Assembly: GCF_027158005.1 (NCBI RefSeq)
Contig: NZ_JAPVLQ010000006.1
Coordinates: 248,001 to 312,000 of the forward strand
From: Rhodococcus sp. H36-A4
GTDB lineage: Bacteria > Actinomycetota > Actinomycetes > Mycobacteriales > Mycobacteriaceae
DNA: 64,000 nt
Direction: 5' to 3'
In this document: positions 39,152 to 47,304 of the stretch, in pieces
Layout of the letters: every line of letters starts with the position of its first letter
How positions within the stretch are numbered: the first letter of the stretch is position 1
Notes under the pieces: model-generated
The model's database searches: none
Told to the model about the DNA's origin: nothing
Seen by the model: only the letters and a program-made list of their open reading frames with translations
Made by a program: the position numbers and the translations under genes

Positions 39152-39577
39152 GTGCCGATCGCAGTATCCGACTACAACCATGTTCGTCTCACAGTCAGCG
39201 ACATCGACATCTCGCGCAAGTTCTACGACGAGGTGTTCGGCTTCGAGGTCGCTTTTGCCTTCGATCCGAATGCAGACGAAGAAACCAAGAAGTCTCTGTG
39301 GTTTCTCTTCGGCGGAGTGATCTACAAGTTCCCCGGCGGATTGTTCGGCTTGCGACCGGTCGCACCCGAGAGAGATTCCTTCGACGAAGATCGAACGGGA
39401 CTCGACCATCTGGCCTTCAGTGTGGAGAAGCATCAGGACTTGAAGGACGCAGTGGTGACGCTGGACAAGCTCGGTATCGCACACGAACCCATCAAGAGCG
39501 GTGGCCCGGGATTGTCGATCGTCGAGTTCCGTGACCCCGACAATATTGCCCTGGAAATCGCGGGCCCCAGCGAATAG
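39152..39577 (+). CDS. VOC-superfamily (glyoxalase/dioxygenase) protein
   Basis: A 141-residue vicinal-oxygen-chelate protein made of two beta-alpha-beta-beta-beta modules: VSDYNHVRLTVSDIDISRKFYDEVFGFE and GLDHLAFSVEKHQDLKDAV...VEFRDPDNIALEIAG. Candidate metal ligands are His in YNHVRL, His in GLDHLAF and Glu in ALEIAG. The reaction cannot be told; glyoxalase-like, dioxygenase-like and antibiotic-binding members share this pattern. The GTG at 39152 has a CGGAGA ribosome site; a start at 39092 is possible but adds unlike residues. The stop abuts the convergent TldE gene. Confidence 0.82.
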   Translation: MPIAVSDYNHVRLTVSDIDISRKFYDEVFGFEVAFAFDPNADEETKKSLWFLFGGVIYKFPGGLFGLRPVAPERDSFDEDRTGLDHLAFSVEKHQDLKDAVVTLDKLGIAHEPIKSGGPGLSIVEFRDPDNIALEIAGPSE

Positions 39578-40939
39578 CTACTGCGCTTTACTCACCGAGG
39601 ACATGTGGAAGTCCGGAATACGCAACGGCGGCATAGCCGTTCGCGTGAACCAGTCTTTCCATTCCCGGGGCAGCGTCTTCTCCGTTGCCCCGGCCTCCGT
39701 GGCGCGGCGCAACAGTGCCAGTGGGCTTTCATTGAAGCGGAAGTTGTTGACCGCGCCGACTACCTTGCCGTTTTCGACCAGGTAGACGCCGTCGCGAGTC
39801 AACCCCGTCAGCAGCAGCGTCGCAGGGTCCACTTCGCGGATGTACCAGAGGGTGCTCAGTAGCAGTCCTCGTTCGGTTCGCGCGACCATCTCTTCGAGGG
39901 TGGTGTCCGACCCGCCGGTAAGAACGAGGTTGTCGCCCGGAACTGTCAGCTCGGTGTCGTATTTCTCCGCAAGAAAGCGCGGGTAGGCGAGCGCATTGAT
40001 CGTTCCGTTTCGGATCCACTCGACTCGGGAGGTGGACACGCCGTTGTCGAAAAGCGAAACGGAGTCGTTCGAAGAACCCGTTGCGACGAATGGCGAGTAC
40101 TCGAGCCCCTGGTGCCGAGGGTCCGAGAACAACGTCAGCGGTAACTGGCCCAGCTTCTCACCGATACGAGTTCCGCCCGCCCGAGAAAGCGCCGTATGTC
40201 CTTCCTGTGCGCCACGTCCCTCCATGGTCCACATCAGATAGATCATCAAGTCGGCAACCGCGGACGGCGGCAGTAGAGTCTCGTACCGACCTGCGGGTAG
40301 ATCGATTCGGTGTCTGGACCAGTCGAGCCTGGTGGACAGGTCTTCGAGCAACTTTTCGATCGACACATCGTCGAAGTGCTTCGTGCTCGCGCCGACCCAC
40401 GCGCTGGCATCCGAACGCTTTCCATTGATCTCGATCGATCCCGTGGGCTGCGTGAATCGCCGTCTGATGCCGGTCGACGACCCGAGCCATACCGTTTCGA
40501 TCTGGTGGTGGGCGAAACCGTAGAGCTGGTCCTGCCCGTCGAAACCGGTCGAAAGGGAACCGGTGAGGGACTCGAACACCCCTATGTCGGTCTGCGCGGG
40601 ATCGGCATCCCAATCCGGTGCCACCGTGCTCCCCTCGACGAGGGGCATTGCATCCTCGGCCGTCTCAGCTGTGCGAGCGGCATTTTCGGAGGCACGGACC
40701 GTTGCGGTTATGTCTTTCGGATCGACGCTGCTGGACGAAGACGTGGAAACCCGAGTCCCATCGTCCGCGCGAACGATGGAGACGACCGTCCATCGTCTGG
40801 ACACTCCGACGCCGTTGGTGGTCATCGAATTGTTGGCCCATCGGAGTGAGGACTCACTGGAATCGGTGACGATCACCAGGGTCTCGTCCACTGTGGCGGC
40901 ACGTAGAACCTGCTCGACGACGTCCTGAGCTCGAATCAC
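39578..40939 (-). CDS. TldE/PmbA-like metallopeptidase partner subunit
   Basis: A 453-residue member of the TldD/PmbA family that lacks the HExxxH zinc motif, so it is the TldE-type subunit. Family features include DVVEQVLRAA at the start, the SDASAWVGAS segment, LLPPSAVADLMIYLMW, and the C-terminal NLVLTGGSDTTLEEMV and LWYIREVDPATLLLTGLTRDGVYLVENGKV. TldD and TldE form a heterodimer that cleaves unfolded peptides, in some bacteria maturing modified peptides such as microcin B17. The GTG start overlaps the TldD stop (GTGA). Confidence 0.88.
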   Translation of the reverse strand: MIRAQDVVEQVLRAATVDETLVIVTDSSESSLRWANNSMTTNGVGVSRRWTVVSIVRADDGTRVSTSSSSSVDPKDITATVRASENAARTAETAEDAMPLVEGSTVAPDWDADPAQTDIGVFESLTGSLSTGFDGQDQLYGFAHHQIETVWLGSSTGIRRRFTQPTGSIEINGKRSDASAWVGASTKHFDDVSIEKLLEDLSTRLDWSRHRIDLPAGRYETLLPPSAVADLMIYLMWTMEGRGAQEGHTALSRAGGTRIGEKLGQLPLTLFSDPRHQGLEYSPFVATGSSNDSVSLFDNGVSTSRVEWIRNGTINALAYPRFLAEKYDTELTVPGDNLVLTGGSDTTLEEMVARTERGLLLSTLWYIREVDPATLLLTGLTRDGVYLVENGKVVGAVNNFRFNESPLALLRRATEAGATEKTLPREWKDWFTRTAMPPLRIPDFHMSSVSKAQ

Positions 40940-42462
40940 CGGACCCCCTCCGATCGAGTGTTGAGTACGTTGACACCTCGGAAGAGAGCTGCCGGACAGC
41001 CATGGCTGACCGCAGCAACCTGACCGGGTTGCGCTTTGCCGCAATTGAATGCGCCACCGAGCCGCCTGGTCGACTCACCACCCAGCAGATCCATCGAGCC
41101 CCAGAAGTCGGTGGTGGTCGCTTGATAGGCAACATCGCGGACTTGGCCTTCGAGTCGTCCATCGCGAATACGAAAGAACCGCTGACCGGTGAACTGAAAG
41201 TTGTACCGCTGCATATCGATCGACCACGACTTGTCGCCGACGACATAGATTCCGTCCTCGACAGCCGCCACCAGGTCGTCGATGCTGCGATCGACATTCG
41301 GGTCCGGTTGCAAGGAGACGTTGGCCATGCGCTGAATCGGAACGTGATGTGCGGAGTCGGCGTACGAGCACCCGTTGGACCTCGAAAGTCCGAGCCGCGG
41401 CGCGAAAACGCGATCCAATTGGTACCCCACCAGTACACCGTCGCGCACCAGGTCCCATTTCTGGGCGGCGACACCTTCGTCGTCGTAGCCCGTGCTTGCC
41501 AGCCCGTGAACTTCGGTGCGGTCGGCTGTTACATGCATGGATTCGCTGCCGTACTTCAGTGTGCCGAGTTTGTCCGGCGTCGCGAAAGATGTACCGGCGT
41601 AGGCCGCCTCGTATCCGATGGCGCGGTCGTACTCCGTAGCGTGGCCGATCGATTCGTGGATCGTGAGCCACAGGTTGGTCGGGTCGATCACGAGGTCCAG
41701 GGGACCCTCCACCACCGAAGGAGACTTCACTTTCTCACCCAGCCAGTCGGGTATGCGCGCGAGTTCGTCGGCCCAGTCCCACGTGCTGTCCGCAGCCAGG
41801 TACTCCCACCCACGACTGATCGGTGGCGCAAGAGTACGCATCGTCTCGAAGGCGCCGGCGTCGGAGTCGACCGTGGTCGCCTCGAACTGTGGATGCAGTC
41901 GAACGCGTTGCTGAGTGATCGAACTACCCGCCGAGTCCGCATAGAACGTCTGTTCTTTGACCTGTTGGACCGACGCCGTCACGTGGTCGACTCCGTCGGA
42001 CGCTGCCAATCGCGACGAGTATTCGGCGAGAAGTTGGACTTTGTCACGGGTGGGAACGTCGAAAGGATCCACCTCGTAGTCCGACACCCAGGTTGCGTCC
42101 GAATAGATCGGTTCGCCTGCCAACTCGACGTGCTCGCGATTGAGGGCCCGCAGAGCAGTGGCGACATCGACGGCCGTCTTGGCCGTCCGTACCGCAGCGG
42201 CAACGGACAAGTCGCTGTGCGAGGCGAATCCCCAAGTACCGTCGATCACCACGCGAACTGCCAGCCCGATCTCGGAGCCGTCCACAGCCGATTGAACCGC
42301 ACCGTCGCGAAGATTGAGAGACTGCGTGGTCAACCGGTGCACGCGAAGATCGGCGTGGGCAGCACCCGCTCGCCGCGCGGTATCGAGTACTGCCTCGGCA
42401 AGTTCGCGCAGGGGGAGCTCGAGAAAGTCCGGGTCCACATGTCTTCGCCGCTGCTGGGTCAC
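40936..42462 (-). CDS. tldD: TldD-like zinc metallopeptidase
   Basis: The catalytic partner, 508 residues, with the zinc motif HESIGH at 269-274 inside LWLTIHESIGHATEYDRAIGYE. Other family stretches are YADSAGSSITQQRVR, VHGLASTGYDDEGVAAQKWDLVRDG and the C-terminal LGGAFNCGKAQPGQVAAVSHGCPA. The GTG at 42462 was chosen because it follows a TAACCT box by 8 bases and its protein length fits the family; a 47-residue longer frame runs into the permease gene. It forms an operon with the TldE-like gene by a 4-base overlap. Confidence 0.9.
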   Translation of the reverse strand: MTQQRRRHVDPDFLELPLRELAEAVLDTARRAGAAHADLRVHRLTTQSLNLRDGAVQSAVDGSEIGLAVRVVIDGTWGFASHSDLSVAAAVRTAKTAVDVATALRALNREHVELAGEPIYSDATWVSDYEVDPFDVPTRDKVQLLAEYSSRLAASDGVDHVTASVQQVKEQTFYADSAGSSITQQRVRLHPQFEATTVDSDAGAFETMRTLAPPISRGWEYLAADSTWDWADELARIPDWLGEKVKSPSVVEGPLDLVIDPTNLWLTIHESIGHATEYDRAIGYEAAYAGTSFATPDKLGTLKYGSESMHVTADRTEVHGLASTGYDDEGVAAQKWDLVRDGVLVGYQLDRVFAPRLGLSRSNGCSYADSAHHVPIQRMANVSLQPDPNVDRSIDDLVAAVEDGIYVVGDKSWSIDMQRYNFQFTGQRFFRIRDGRLEGQVRDVAYQATTTDFWGSMDLLGGESTRRLGGAFNCGKAQPGQVAAVSHGCPAALFRGVNVLNTRSEGVR

Positions 42463-42470
42463 AGGAATCG

Positions 42471-42476
42471 AGGTTA
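42471..42476 (-). promoter_or_regulatory. -10 box TAACCT of tldD
   Basis: TAACCT on the minus strand, 8 bases before the tldD GTG, overlapping the end of the permease gene. It supports the shorter start. Confidence 0.4.
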
Positions 42477-43241
42477 GCCGAACTGTTGCCATCCGAGTCG
42501 GATGACCATCCCGAACACGACCACCAGCAACACCACTCGCACGAATCCGGAACCACGAGCGAGCGCTATGCGTGAGCCCGACACTGCGCCGATCACATTG
42601 CACACAGCCATCGCCGCTCCCAACTGCCAGAGCACGTGACCGGTGACGGCGAAGAATGCCAATGCCCCGAGGTTGGAGCCGAGATTGAGCACCTTCGCCA
42701 TTGCTGCACTGCGCACGAACTCGGTTCCGAGCAACGTCGCAAAAGCGATGATGAAGAACGTTCCGGTGCCAGGCCCGAGTATGCCATCATAAAATCCGAA
42801 TCCGCCGGCTGCGAGGAATACGACGGTCAGTGTCTTCCGCTTGCTCGGGGCGTGTGAGCCTGCAGCGGAGCCGATCGTGGGTCGAGCGGTCACCAGGGCC
42901 GCGACAGCGATCAATACGACCATGATGATCGGGATGAACAATTCGCGGTCGATCAAGGACACCGCAGCGGCACCTGCCGCCGACGCGACGGCTGCGAGGG
43001 CTCCGGCGGGAACGAGCAGTCGCCAGTCGAGTGCGATTCGACGGGAAAAGGTGACTACGGCTGCGAAAGTACCGAACACGGCAGTCATCTTGTTCGTGGC
43101 GAGCGCCGCCTGTGGGGCCAGCTGAGGCGCGACGAGCAAGATCGCGGGCAGGAGGATGAGCCCACCACCACCGACTACGGCGTCGACCCAACCTGCCGCT
43201 GTCGCTGCGACCATCAACAATCCCCAGTCGGCGGCAGTCAT
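42474..43241 (-). CDS. TSUP-family (TauE/SafE) membrane permease
   Basis: A 255-residue membrane protein with about eight hydrophobic helices and the two duplicated TSUP motifs: AAGWVDAVVGGGGLILLPAIL near the N-terminus and FYDGILGPGTGTFFIIAFA in the middle. The family exports or imports sulfite, sulfonates or small organic sulfur compounds; the substrate here is unknown. A paired ATNKMTAVFGTFAA / KVLNLGSNLGALAFF repeat marks the second signature. It is divergent from the histidine kinase gene across 17 bases, and tldD follows 11 bases downstream. Confidence 0.88.
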   Translation of the reverse strand: MTAADWGLLMVAATAAGWVDAVVGGGGLILLPAILLVAPQLAPQAALATNKMTAVFGTFAAVVTFSRRIALDWRLLVPAGALAAVASAAGAAAVSLIDRELFIPIIMVVLIAVAALVTARPTIGSAAGSHAPSKRKTLTVVFLAAGGFGFYDGILGPGTGTFFIIAFATLLGTEFVRSAAMAKVLNLGSNLGALAFFAVTGHVLWQLGAAMAVCNVIGAVSGSRIALARGSGFVRVVLLVVVFGMVIRLGWQQFG

Positions 43242-43258
43242 GCGGCAAACTCAATCAC

Positions 43259-44416
43259 ATGCGTAGATTCAGCTTGTGGCTCAGGGGGAAGCCCTTCATC
43301 GCCGACATGCTGCTAGCAGGCACTCTGTTCCTTTTCGAGGTTGTGACATTCGTCAGCAACGTCGATATGAGAAGCCCGATGGTGTTCGTCGTCGGGGCGG
43401 TGGCGTTGAGTGCTCCGATCGCATGGCGACGACGGCACCCGCGGACGGTCGCGTGGTCGGTGCTGGCAGGCTCGCTGCTCATCACGCTCGGTGGACTTGC
43501 CGTCGGGGCGCCAACCGCTATTCATCCTGCTGCACTGTCCCTGCCGATCATGCTCTACACACTTATCGCGTACGTGGGCCGCCGAGAAGGACTGCTCTAT
43601 CTGGGCGGGGTACTGCTCGATGGAGGTCTGGCGGTATGGGCGCTGGACGACGATGTGGTTCTTTCGATGCTGTTCACTGTTCTGCTGTACGGGTTCGCCT
43701 GGATCGCTGCCGAGTTCCTCGGAGCTCGCCGTGCGTACGACGAGGCGGTCGAGGCGAAACTGCTTGTCGCCGAATATGATCGGGACAGGCGTGCCGAGGA
43801 AGCCGTTGCACACGAGCGCACCCGCATCGCCCGGGAGTTGCACGACGTCATCGCACACGGTGTCAGCGTGATGATCGTTCAGGCAGATGGGGCGTCGTAC
43901 GCGATCCGGCGGGATCCGGATCGAGCAGAAGAAGCAGTCGCGAACATCTCTGCCACCGGCAGGCAGGCGCTTGCGGAACTACGGCGCACGGTCGCACTAC
44001 TCCGAACCACTCCCCATTCCGAGGACATGCCCATGTACGGGACTGCGGGGCTGGCAAAAGTGGTCGACATGATGTCGCGTGCCGGATTGAACGTAGAACT
44101 CGAACAAACCGGGAATCTGGACGACATCAGTCCCGCGATCAGTTTGGGTATCCATCGTCTCGTTCAGGAATCGCTCACCAACGTTCTGCGCCACGGGGGC
44201 CACGCTCCGCGGGCACGGGTCGCAGTCGTGCGCCGCGAGGAAGACGTCCTCGTCGAGATCGTCAACGGTGCTGGATCAGGAACCAGTGCCGTCGAGGGGA
44301 CAGGGAACGGCCTGCTCGGCATGCGTGAGCGTGTTGCCGTACTGCAGGGTGCGTTGGAAGCCGGCCGAACGGCGGACGGCAAGTGGCGAGTACGCGCTGA
44401 GTTGCCGCTCGAATGA
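43259..44416 (+). CDS. NarL-type sensor histidine kinase
   Basis: A 385-residue membrane kinase. About five hydrophobic segments (10-150) form the sensor part with hardly any extracellular loop, as in DesK-like kinases. A HisKA_3 dimerisation helix follows, with phosphoacceptor His195 in RIARELHDVIAHGVSVM, and a short HATPase_c domain with LVQESLTNVLRHG (N box) and GNGLLGMRERVAVLQG (G boxes). The signal is unknown; the layout suggests membrane or cell-envelope sensing. The response regulator starts 15 bases after the stop. Confidence 0.9.
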   Translation: MRRFSLWLRGKPFIADMLLAGTLFLFEVVTFVSNVDMRSPMVFVVGAVALSAPIAWRRRHPRTVAWSVLAGSLLITLGGLAVGAPTAIHPAALSLPIMLYTLIAYVGRREGLLYLGGVLLDGGLAVWALDDDVVLSMLFTVLLYGFAWIAAEFLGARRAYDEAVEAKLLVAEYDRDRRAEEAVAHERTRIARELHDVIAHGVSVMIVQADGASYAIRRDPDRAEEAVANISATGRQALAELRRTVALLRTTPHSEDMPMYGTAGLAKVVDMMSRAGLNVELEQTGNLDDISPAISLGIHRLVQESLTNVLRHGGHAPRARVAVVRREEDVLVEIVNGAGSGTSAVEGTGNGLLGMRERVAVLQGALEAGRTADGKWRVRAELPLE

Positions 44417-44419
44417 CGT

Positions 44420-44425
44420 TAGGTT
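44420..44425 (+). promoter_or_regulatory. -10 box TAGGTT of the response regulator (leaderless)
   Basis: TAGGTT begins 4 bases after the kinase stop and ends 6 bases before the regulator GTG at 44432. It offers an internal leaderless promoter. Confidence 0.5.
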
Positions 44426-44431
44426 GGGACC

Positions 44432-45091
44432 GTGCCGATTACAGTGCTCATCGTCGACGACCAAGAATTGATGCGGATGGGCCTGACGATGGTCCTCGAC
44501 GCCCAGGAAGACATCACCGTCGTCGCGGAGGCGGCAGACGGATCGGCAGCCGTGCGCGCTGTCCACGAGCATCGACCGGACGTCGTTCTCATGGATGTTC
44601 GGATGCCGGGAATCGACGGTGTGCGAGCTACCTCGATGATCACCGAATCCGAGTCGAACTCCCGAGTGCTCGTCATGACGACGTTCGATCTCGACGAGCA
44701 TGTCCTGGGAGCACTACGGGCAGGGGCGAGCGGGTTTCTACTCAAGGACACCCCGTCCGAGGATTTGATATCCGCGATCCGCAGCGTCGCCGCCGGTGAC
44801 GCGGTCGTCTCACCTAAAGTGACGCGGCGTCTACTGTCACGCTTCATCGCCGAGGACGCACCACTCGCACGGGACCCGGTGGTGCTCGACGCTCTCACCG
44901 ACCGTGAACGGGAGGTGCTCGGATTGCTCGCAACAGGACTGTCCAACGCCGAGATCGCCGGTAAGTTGGTGTTGTCGGAAGCCACGGTGAAGACCCACAT
45001 CGGCCGAATTCTGACGAAACTCGGCCTTCGTGATCGGGTTCAAGCGGTGGTTCTTGCATACGAAACGGGCGTCGTGCGTCCTCGGTCGTGA
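44432..45091 (+). CDS. NarL/LuxR-family response regulator
   Basis: A 219-residue regulator. The receiver domain (1-120) has VLIVDDQELMRMGL, phosphoacceptor Asp55 in VLMDVRMPGIDG, and LKDTPSEDL with the conserved lysine. The LuxR-type DNA-binding domain (about 150-212) carries LTDREREVLGLLATGLSNAEIAGKLVLSEATVKTHIGRIL. Its partner is the kinase directly upstream. GTG start with no ribosome site, matching the leaderless promoter. Confidence 0.93.
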   Translation: MPITVLIVDDQELMRMGLTMVLDAQEDITVVAEAADGSAAVRAVHEHRPDVVLMDVRMPGIDGVRATSMITESESNSRVLVMTTFDLDEHVLGALRAGASGFLLKDTPSEDLISAIRSVAAGDAVVSPKVTRRLLSRFIAEDAPLARDPVVLDALTDREREVLGLLATGLSNAEIAGKLVLSEATVKTHIGRILTKLGLRDRVQAVVLAYETGVVRPRS

Positions 45092-45175
45092 ATCGTTACC
45101 GAAACGACGACGGATTCAGGGAGAAATACAACGTGGTCGTCCGTTGTCAGTGAAGGCGACGAAAGGAACGAACAC

Positions 45176-45691
45176 GTGATTGCGCTATTTGCCCTCTATG
45201 TCATCGTCGAGGTGGCCGCGCTGGTGGCTGTTGGTAGCGCTATCGGCGTGCTCTGGACCGTGCTGCTCCTCATCGCCGGTTCCGCTGCCGGGTTGATACT
45301 CGTCCGCGGTCAGGGCCGTCGCGTGATGGAAGGCCTCCGCAGCGCGAGTCGCGGTGAACGGTCCCCTGGTGGAGCGGTCGCCGACGGTGTGCTGTTCGCT
45401 ATAGGTTCGGTCGCAATGTTCGCTCCAGGCTTGGTCACGACCGCGTTCGGTATCTTGCTTCTTCTGCCCCCCACACGCTGGGCATTACGTCCCCTGGTGA
45501 TGCTGGCGGCCGCCAGATGGATGCCGACGGTCGCCACGGCCGCTGGCAGGATGAGGCCGACCGTCATCGACGGCGAGGTCGTCTCCGATTCGCCCGGACG
45601 GACGGCCTATGACGGACCGTCCTCGAGCATGGTGCTCGAGGGACAGATAGTCGACATCGACGGGCAGGATTTCCAGAAGCCGGTTCGCTAA
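45176..45691 (+). CDS. fxsA: FxsA-family membrane protein
   Basis: A 171-residue cytoplasmic-membrane protein of the FxsA family, named after the E. coli protein that relieves phage T7 exclusion by the F plasmid. The family start is IALFALYVIVEVAALVAVGSAIG. A second helix pair follows (LWTVLLLIAGSAAGLILVRGQG and GVLFAIGSVAMFAPGLVTTAFG). The C-terminal 55 residues are cytoplasmic and polar. The GTG at 45176 has an AAAGGA ribosome site. It precedes the amidohydrolase by 17 bases, a pairing also recalled from mycobacteria (fxsA near Rv2053c). Confidence 0.9.
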   Translation: MIALFALYVIVEVAALVAVGSAIGVLWTVLLLIAGSAAGLILVRGQGRRVMEGLRSASRGERSPGGAVADGVLFAIGSVAMFAPGLVTTAFGILLLLPPTRWALRPLVMLAAARWMPTVATAAGRMRPTVIDGEVVSDSPGRTAYDGPSSSMVLEGQIVDIDGQDFQKPVR

Positions 45692-45708
45692 GGGCACACT
45701 GAACCATC

Positions 45709-47304
45709 GTGAGTACCCAACTGCTTCTCGGTGGACGGATCTACAGCCCGATGGCTCCCGACGCGAGCGCTATCGCAATTACCGACGGCATCGTGACGTG
45801 GACAGGTGAGGATCGAACGGGCCGCGCGCTGCACCCCGGTGCCGAAGAGATCGACCTGGCCGGCGCGTTCGTGGCCCCCGCGTTCGTGGACACACACGTC
45901 CACACCACCGCGTACGGCCTGGCTCTCGGTGCACTCGATCTGAGTGCGTGCCGCTCACGTGCAGAGTGTGTGAATTCGATACGCCGTTACGCGCTGGAAA
46001 GCTCCGATCCGTTGATCTGGGGGAACGGTTGGGACGACACGGCGTGGGACGAGCCGGGTGTGCTCTCGACCTCGGATCTGGACGACGCCGCCCCCGGCCG
46101 GCCGATCTATCTGGCCCGCGTGGACGGACACAGCGCCGCAAGTTCGACGGTTCTCCGTGCTGCCAGTGGCGCGCTCGATTCCCTCGCGGGATTTCATCCC
46201 GAACATGCGCTTACCGGTGACGCTCACCACGCGGTTCGTCGTGCCGCCTTGAAGCTTTTGACTCCGTCCGCTCGAGCGGCCGCGAGAACCCGAGCCCTCG
46301 ACAACGCCGCATCGAACGGCATCTGTGCCGTGCACGAATGTGGCGGTCCGGATATCTCCGGCCGTGACGATTTCCAGGAACTACTCGGTACCGAACACGG
46401 GGTCGAAGTACGCGGGTACTGGGGTGAATCGGTGTCCACCGCAGATCAAGCACGCGCGCTCATGCACGCGACAGGTGCACATGCGCTCGGGGGCGATCTG
46501 TTCGTCGACGGCTCGATCGGCTCACATACGGCGTGGCTCAGCGCGCCCTACGACGACGGGCCCGGCACCGGACTCTCGTTCCTGGACGTCGACGCGATTG
46601 CCACGCAGGTGGCAGCCTGCACCGAAGCCGGGATCCAAGCGGGCTTCCATGCAATCGGCGACGCCGCTGTATCCGCCGTCGTGCAGGGGTTTTCCCGTGT
46701 AGCGGCCGCCATCGGTGGCCCCGCCCTGGCAGCCCTCGGACATCGCGTCGAGCACGTGGAGATGGTGTCCGGTGAACAAGCGGCGAAGTTGGCGTCCTGG
46801 GGAGTAATCGCAAGTATGCAGCCGATGTTCGACGAGTTGTGGGGTGGCGAGGAGGGGATGTATGCGCGTCGACTCGGGGGGGATCGTGCGCGGACGATGA
46901 ACCCGCTTGCACAACTGGCCTCCTCTGGCGTCTCCCTCGCATTCAGCTCCGACGCGCCGGTCACCGGGCTCGATCCATGGAGGATGCTGCGCGCAGCGGT
47001 CAATCACCGAACCGAGGGGAGTGCAATCTCGCCTCGAGCGGCGTTTTCGGCCGCTACGCGCGGTGCGTGGCGCGCGGGCGGCGTGCGGGATGGCCTTGCC
47101 GGCACCCTGACGCCGGGGGCTCCGGCAAGCTACGCGATCTGGGACGCAACCGATCTCGTGGTCAGAGCACCCAAAGACAGTGTTGCGCGTTGGTCGACCG
47201 ACCCGCGGGCCGGTGTCCCTGCCCTGCCATCGCTCGAGCCTGGCTCGCCGTCCCCGACCTGTCTTCGCACCGTGCATCGTGGGCGGACAATTCATGGCGC
47301 TTGA
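45709..47304 (+). CDS. YtcJ-like metal-dependent amidohydrolase
   Basis: A 531-residue amidohydrolase of the Amidohydro_3 group. The metal-binding His-x-His is in FVDTHVHTTAYGLALG. Further ligands are in QAGFHAIGDAAVSAV and ALGHRVEHVEMVSG, and the catalytic Asp is in LAFSSDAPVTGLDPW. The flanking beta-sandwich is formed by the N- and C-terminal ends (GGRIYSPMAPD at the start, ASYAIWDATDLVV near the end). The substrate is unknown; relatives cleave formamides and other amides. GTG start; the last codons overlap the lnt ATG by 11 bases. Confidence 0.88.
   Translation: MSTQLLLGGRIYSPMAPDASAIAITDGIVTWTGEDRTGRALHPGAEEIDLAGAFVAPAFVDTHVHTTAYGLALGALDLSACRSRAECVNSIRRYALESSDPLIWGNGWDDTAWDEPGVLSTSDLDDAAPGRPIYLARVDGHSAASSTVLRAASGALDSLAGFHPEHALTGDAHHAVRRAALKLLTPSARAAARTRALDNAASNGICAVHECGGPDISGRDDFQELLGTEHGVEVRGYWGESVSTADQARALMHATGAHALGGDLFVDGSIGSHTAWLSAPYDDGPGTGLSFLDVDAIATQVAACTEAGIQAGFHAIGDAAVSAVVQGFSRVAAAIGGPALAALGHRVEHVEMVSGEQAAKLASWGVIASMQPMFDELWGGEEGMYARRLGGDRARTMNPLAQLASSGVSLAFSSDAPVTGLDPWRMLRAAVNHRTEGSAISPRAAFSAATRGAWRAGGVRDGLAGTLTPGAPASYAIWDATDLVVRAPKDSVARWSTDPRAGVPALPSLEPGSPSPTCLRTVHRGRTIHGA

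Noticed and set aside
45144-45166. TTGTCAGTG, resembling the PafBC-dependent (RecA-NDp) promoter motif, upstream of fxsA
   Set aside because: The motif needs TANNNT 8 bases downstream; here that position reads GAAAGG.
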